Assembly (NCBI GenBank): GCA_964491375.1 | Contig: CAZBGL010000162.1 | Span: 1 to 6,610 of the forward strand | From: CAZBGL01 sp964491375 | Lineage (GTDB): Bacteria > Desulfobacterota > Deferrisomatia > Deferrisomatales > Deferrisomataceae | DNA: 6,610 bases | Reading direction: 5' to 3' | In this document: positions 4,903 to 6,610 of the stretch, piece after piece | Position numbering within the stretch: position 1 is the first letter of the stretch | Layout of the letters: each line of letters starts with the position of its first letter | The notes under the pieces: generated by a model | Databases searched by the model: none | What the model was told of the DNA's origin: nothing | The model's input: only the letters and a program-made list of their open reading frames with translations | Translations under genes and position numbers: made by a program

Positions 4903-5619
4903 GTGGCCCGGGGAAAACCGCGTACCGGCCGATCTGGCCGGGGATTCCGGATCGTGTTCGAGGACACGCACCTCATCGTGGTGGACAAGCCGGCCGGGCT
5001 CCTCTCCGTGCCGCTTCCGGGGAAGCGCTCGAAAAACGTCAAGGAGATGCTCGACCGCTACCTCATTCCCCAGAAGCGCGAGGCGCGGCCCGTCCACCGG
5101 ATCGACCGGTACACCTCGGGCCTGGTGGTGTACGCCAAGGGTCGGCGTGCCTGGGAGGGGCTGGTGGCCCAGTTCCGGGCGCGCACGCCGGAGCGGGTGT
5201 ACCTGGCCGTGGCCCGGGGCCGCGTTCCCCAGGACCGGGGTACCCTGCGCCATCGTCTGGAACTCACCCGGGACGGGTTCCGCCAGCGCGTGGTCGACCG
5301 GGGCGGCACCGAGGCCGTGACCCACTACCGGGTGCTCGAACGGTTCCGCGACGCCACGCTCCTGGAGGTGCGCCTCGAGACGGGCCTCAAGAACCAGATC
5401 CGCGTGCAGTTCCGGGCGGCCGGGTTCCCCCTGGTGGGGGACCAGCACTACGCCTGGGAGGAGGCCGGCCGCACCCGCCTGGGCCGCCAGGCACTGCACG
5501 CGTGGAAGCTGGCGTTCTTCCACCCGGAGACGGGCGAGTACCTGTCGTTCGAGGCGCCCCTGCCGCCGGACCTCGAGGCGCTGCTGCGCAAGCTGCGGGC
5601 AGATCCGCTCCAGAGGTGA
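4903..5619 (+). CDS. RluA-family RNA pseudouridine synthase
   Basis: This 238-residue enzyme starts at GTG 4903. It isomerises uridine to pseudouridine in rRNA or tRNA in the cytoplasm; the target base cannot be told from sequence. The family motifs appear in order: FEDTHLIVVDKPAGLLSVP (19-37, motif I), PVHRIDRYTSGLVVYAK (63-79) with the catalytic Asp at 68, ERVYLAVARG (the RxYxA-type strand), and LETGLKNQIRVQF (about 156-168), then GDQHY and a C-terminal F-x-A-P-L-P-x-D end. It lacks an N-terminal S4 domain, so it is a short RluA-type protein rather than an RluC/D-like one. Two departures from the common pattern are visible: HRID rather than HRLD, and GLKNQIRVQ where GRTHQIRVH is usual. The N-terminus (MARGKPRTGRSGR) is basic, possibly for RNA contact. 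It stands alone, divergent from the coiled-coil gene and bracketed by repeat elements B2 and C. No T-rich terminator follows; the element C hairpin begins 50 bp past the stop. Confidence 0.92.
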   Translation: MARGKPRTGRSGRGFRIVFEDTHLIVVDKPAGLLSVPLPGKRSKNVKEMLDRYLIPQKREARPVHRIDRYTSGLVVYAKGRRAWEGLVAQFRARTPERVYLAVARGRVPQDRGTLRHRLELTRDGFRQRVVDRGGTEAVTHYRVLERFRDATLLEVRLETGLKNQIRVQFRAAGFPLVGDQHYAWEEAGRTRLGRQALHAWKLAFFHPETGEYLSFEAPLPPDLEALLRKLRADPLQR

Positions 5620-5660
5620 GCTGCCTTTCCACAACCTTCACGTTGTCCCCCGACCACGGA

Positions 5661-5730
5661 GCGGCGAACGTTGCGTGAGGCCCGACCTCACGCAACGGCG
5701 CCATGTCTTTGGCATCGCGCAACGATCGCA
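5661..5730 (+). repeat. Composite intergenic repeat element, truncated copy C
   Basis: The hairpin here is the most perfect of the family: CGTTGCGTGAGG (5669-5680), loop CCCGA, CCTCACGCAACG (5686-5697), a 12-bp stem without mismatch. As in A and B2 it is preceded by GGCGAACGT and followed by GCGCCA. One array piece, CGCAACGATCGCA (5718-5730), follows before similarity is lost. It sits 50 bp past the pseudouridine synthase stop and may help end transcription, though it has no T-tract. Confidence 0.7.
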
Positions 5731-5763
5731 CCGGGAGTTTCCGCACCGCCGCCCGGGGCGCCC

Positions 5764-6528
5764 GGAGCCGCAAAAGCGGCCGGAAGCCCCGACGCCGTCG
5801 TCTCCCGGGCCCAGCCCACGTGCACGCGAGCGGCACGAAAACCTCCGAGCGGCAGCATCGAGGCCGTGGCCGCGAGCGGAGACGAGCCCCCGGGCGACAC
5901 CACTCCGTCTCCCGCCCGGGAGGGCCCCCGGGCTCGGGCGGGCGCGAACACGCCGTATGCGACCTCGCCGCGGCAACCCGCCGCTCGGAAGCGCCCGGCG
6001 AGCACCCCCGGGGCGCGCCGACGCCGCTCACAAGCACTGGGGCCGCGGCGACCGTCGGAGCCGCGCCCGCGCCTCCCAGGGAGCCCTCCCGGACCCGTGC
6101 GGATCGAAGGGGTCGTTCCCAGCCGGCCCGGGGGCTCGGATCCGCGAAGGCGGCCGGAAGGCCGAACGCCACGGCCTCCCGAGCCCACCGACCGCGCACG
6201 CGAGCGGCACGAAAACCTCCGAGCGGCAGCATCGAGGCCGTGGCCGCGAGCGGAGACGAGCCCCCCGGGCCGACCACGCCGTCTCCCGCCCGGACCCGTC
6301 CCCGAGGCGGAGCAAAGGCACGAAACCCGGACCGAGTGCACGGGCGCAGCACCCGACCCATACGCTGCCCGGCCAGACCCCCAACGCCGGCACCGCCGAG
6401 GCCGTGGCCCCAAGCGAAAACAAGCCCCTGGCGGTTCTCCTGCGACCGCCACCCCCGAGACCACCGTCAGGGCCGTTCCTTTGCGAAGCCGAGGGGCGTG
6501 GGCCCGGGCGAGTCCCGACCTTCCCACA
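5764..6528. repeat. GC-rich degenerate tandem repeat, no convincing gene
   Basis: This fills most of the 940-bp gap after the pseudouridine synthase gene. Bases 5822-5891 and 6196-6265 are identical over 70 bp, offset 374; weaker identity at the same offset reaches back to 5764/6138, where both copies hold a CCGC-tetraloop-GCGG hairpin. The GAGGCCGTGGCC core recurs at 5860, 6234 and 6398, and a degenerate version (GGGGCCGCGGC) lies near 6042, implying a period of about 165-190 bp. GC reaches about 85% (5881-5940). Several long frames are open on both strands, as expected at this GC, but they are Arg/Pro/Gly-rich, have no SD-backed start and show no known domain. I see a satellite-like or decayed repeat, not a coding sequence. 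Confidence 0.6.
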
Positions 6529-6548
6529 CCGGGAGGGCTCCCTCCCGG
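6529..6548. repeat. Strong GC hairpin downstream of the right-edge gene fragment
   Basis: CCGGGAGGG (6529-6537) and CCCTCCCGG (6540-6548) form a perfect 9-bp stem around CT. It lies 12 bp past the proposed minus-strand stop, with no T-tract. A palindrome GGTGGTT-C-AACCACC (6555-6569) overlaps that stop. Similar CTCCCGGACCCG text occurs near 6080-6095, so it may belong to the tandem repeat rather than be a terminator. Confidence 0.4.
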
Positions 6549-6560
6549 ACCCGCGGTGGT

Positions 6561-6610
6561 TCAACCACCCAGTAAAAGGGGCACGAGGACGGGGACCAGG
6601 GCGCTCAGCA
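6561..6610 (-). CDS. Possible C-terminal end of a hydrophobic protein (cut by window)
   Basis: The minus strand from the window edge reads LSALVPVLVPLLLGG followed by TGA (6563-6561). The run is strongly hydrophobic with mostly G/C third positions, like the last half of a transmembrane helix. Only 15 codons are visible, so neither family nor reality is certain. A chance open frame in GC-rich DNA is the alternative. Confidence 0.35.
   Translation of the reverse strand, partial: LSALVPVLVPLLLGG

Noticed and set aside
3836..5320. 494-codon plus-strand frame
   Set aside because: It crosses the repeats, the antisense of the coiled-coil gene and the wrong frame of the pseudouridine synthase; composition is Arg/Ser/Pro noise.
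3862..5730. Integron attC sites, because of same-orientation hairpins beside genes
   Set aside because: No RYYYAAC/GTTRRRY core pairs, no integrase, and the neighbouring genes differ in strand.
6551..6572. tRNA T-arm (GGTTCAA)
   Set aside because: The loop would be wrong in size and no acceptor, anticodon or D-arm is found nearby. It is a simple palindrome.
5703..6575. 290-codon plus-strand frame and overlapping long minus-strand frames in the GC-rich repeat
   Set aside because: Several frames are open at once, as expected at about 75-85% GC. No SD-backed start or domain was seen, and the tandem repeat period is not kept in frame.

Overview
The window is GC-rich DNA, probably from a Gram-negative bacterium. 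The supports are a PEP-CTERM surface protein with a strong sigma-54 promoter, a LolC/E-like inner-membrane ABC permease, an RluA-type pseudouridine synthase and a GT1 glycosyltransferase end. A proteobacterial or Desulfobacterota-like host would fit, but no gene here fixes the taxon.

Layout. 1-957 (+): the C-terminal end of a GT1-family glycosyltransferase is followed 33 bp later by a membrane-anchored hexapeptide-repeat (left-handed beta-helix) acyltransferase. They probably form the tail of an envelope glycoconjugate operon. 958-1014: a strong hairpin lies between convergent genes, with its T-tract on the minus strand. 1015-2043 (-): an exported PEP-CTERM protein. 2044-2358: an AT-richer 315-bp regulatory gap with a near-consensus sigma-54 promoter and a dyad. 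2359-3597 (-): an FtsX/MacB-type ABC permease with no ATPase gene beside it. 3598-4065: non-coding, with 14-bp GGCT units, REP-like palindromes and repeat element A. 4066-4521 (-): a small exported or membrane coiled-coil protein with its own sigma-70-type promoter. 4522-4902: a divergent intergenic region holding repeat elements B1 and B2. 4903-5619 (+): an RluA-family pseudouridine synthase with a GTG start. 5620-6560: about 940 bp of very GC-rich DNA without a convincing gene, holding element C and a degenerate tandem repeat of about 165-190 bp period (one 70-bp block is perfectly duplicated 374 bp apart). 6561-6610 (-): possibly the last 15 codons of a hydrophobic protein.

The least ordinary content is non-coding. 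A composite repeat family (hairpin, then an array of 9-bp GCAACG units, then a GC-rich end) occurs at least three times, always in the same orientation and always between genes. It brackets the coiled-coil gene and the pseudouridine synthase gene. The second notable point is a PEP-CTERM gene with a textbook sigma-54 promoter. No CRISPR array, tRNA, rRNA or transposase gene was seen.
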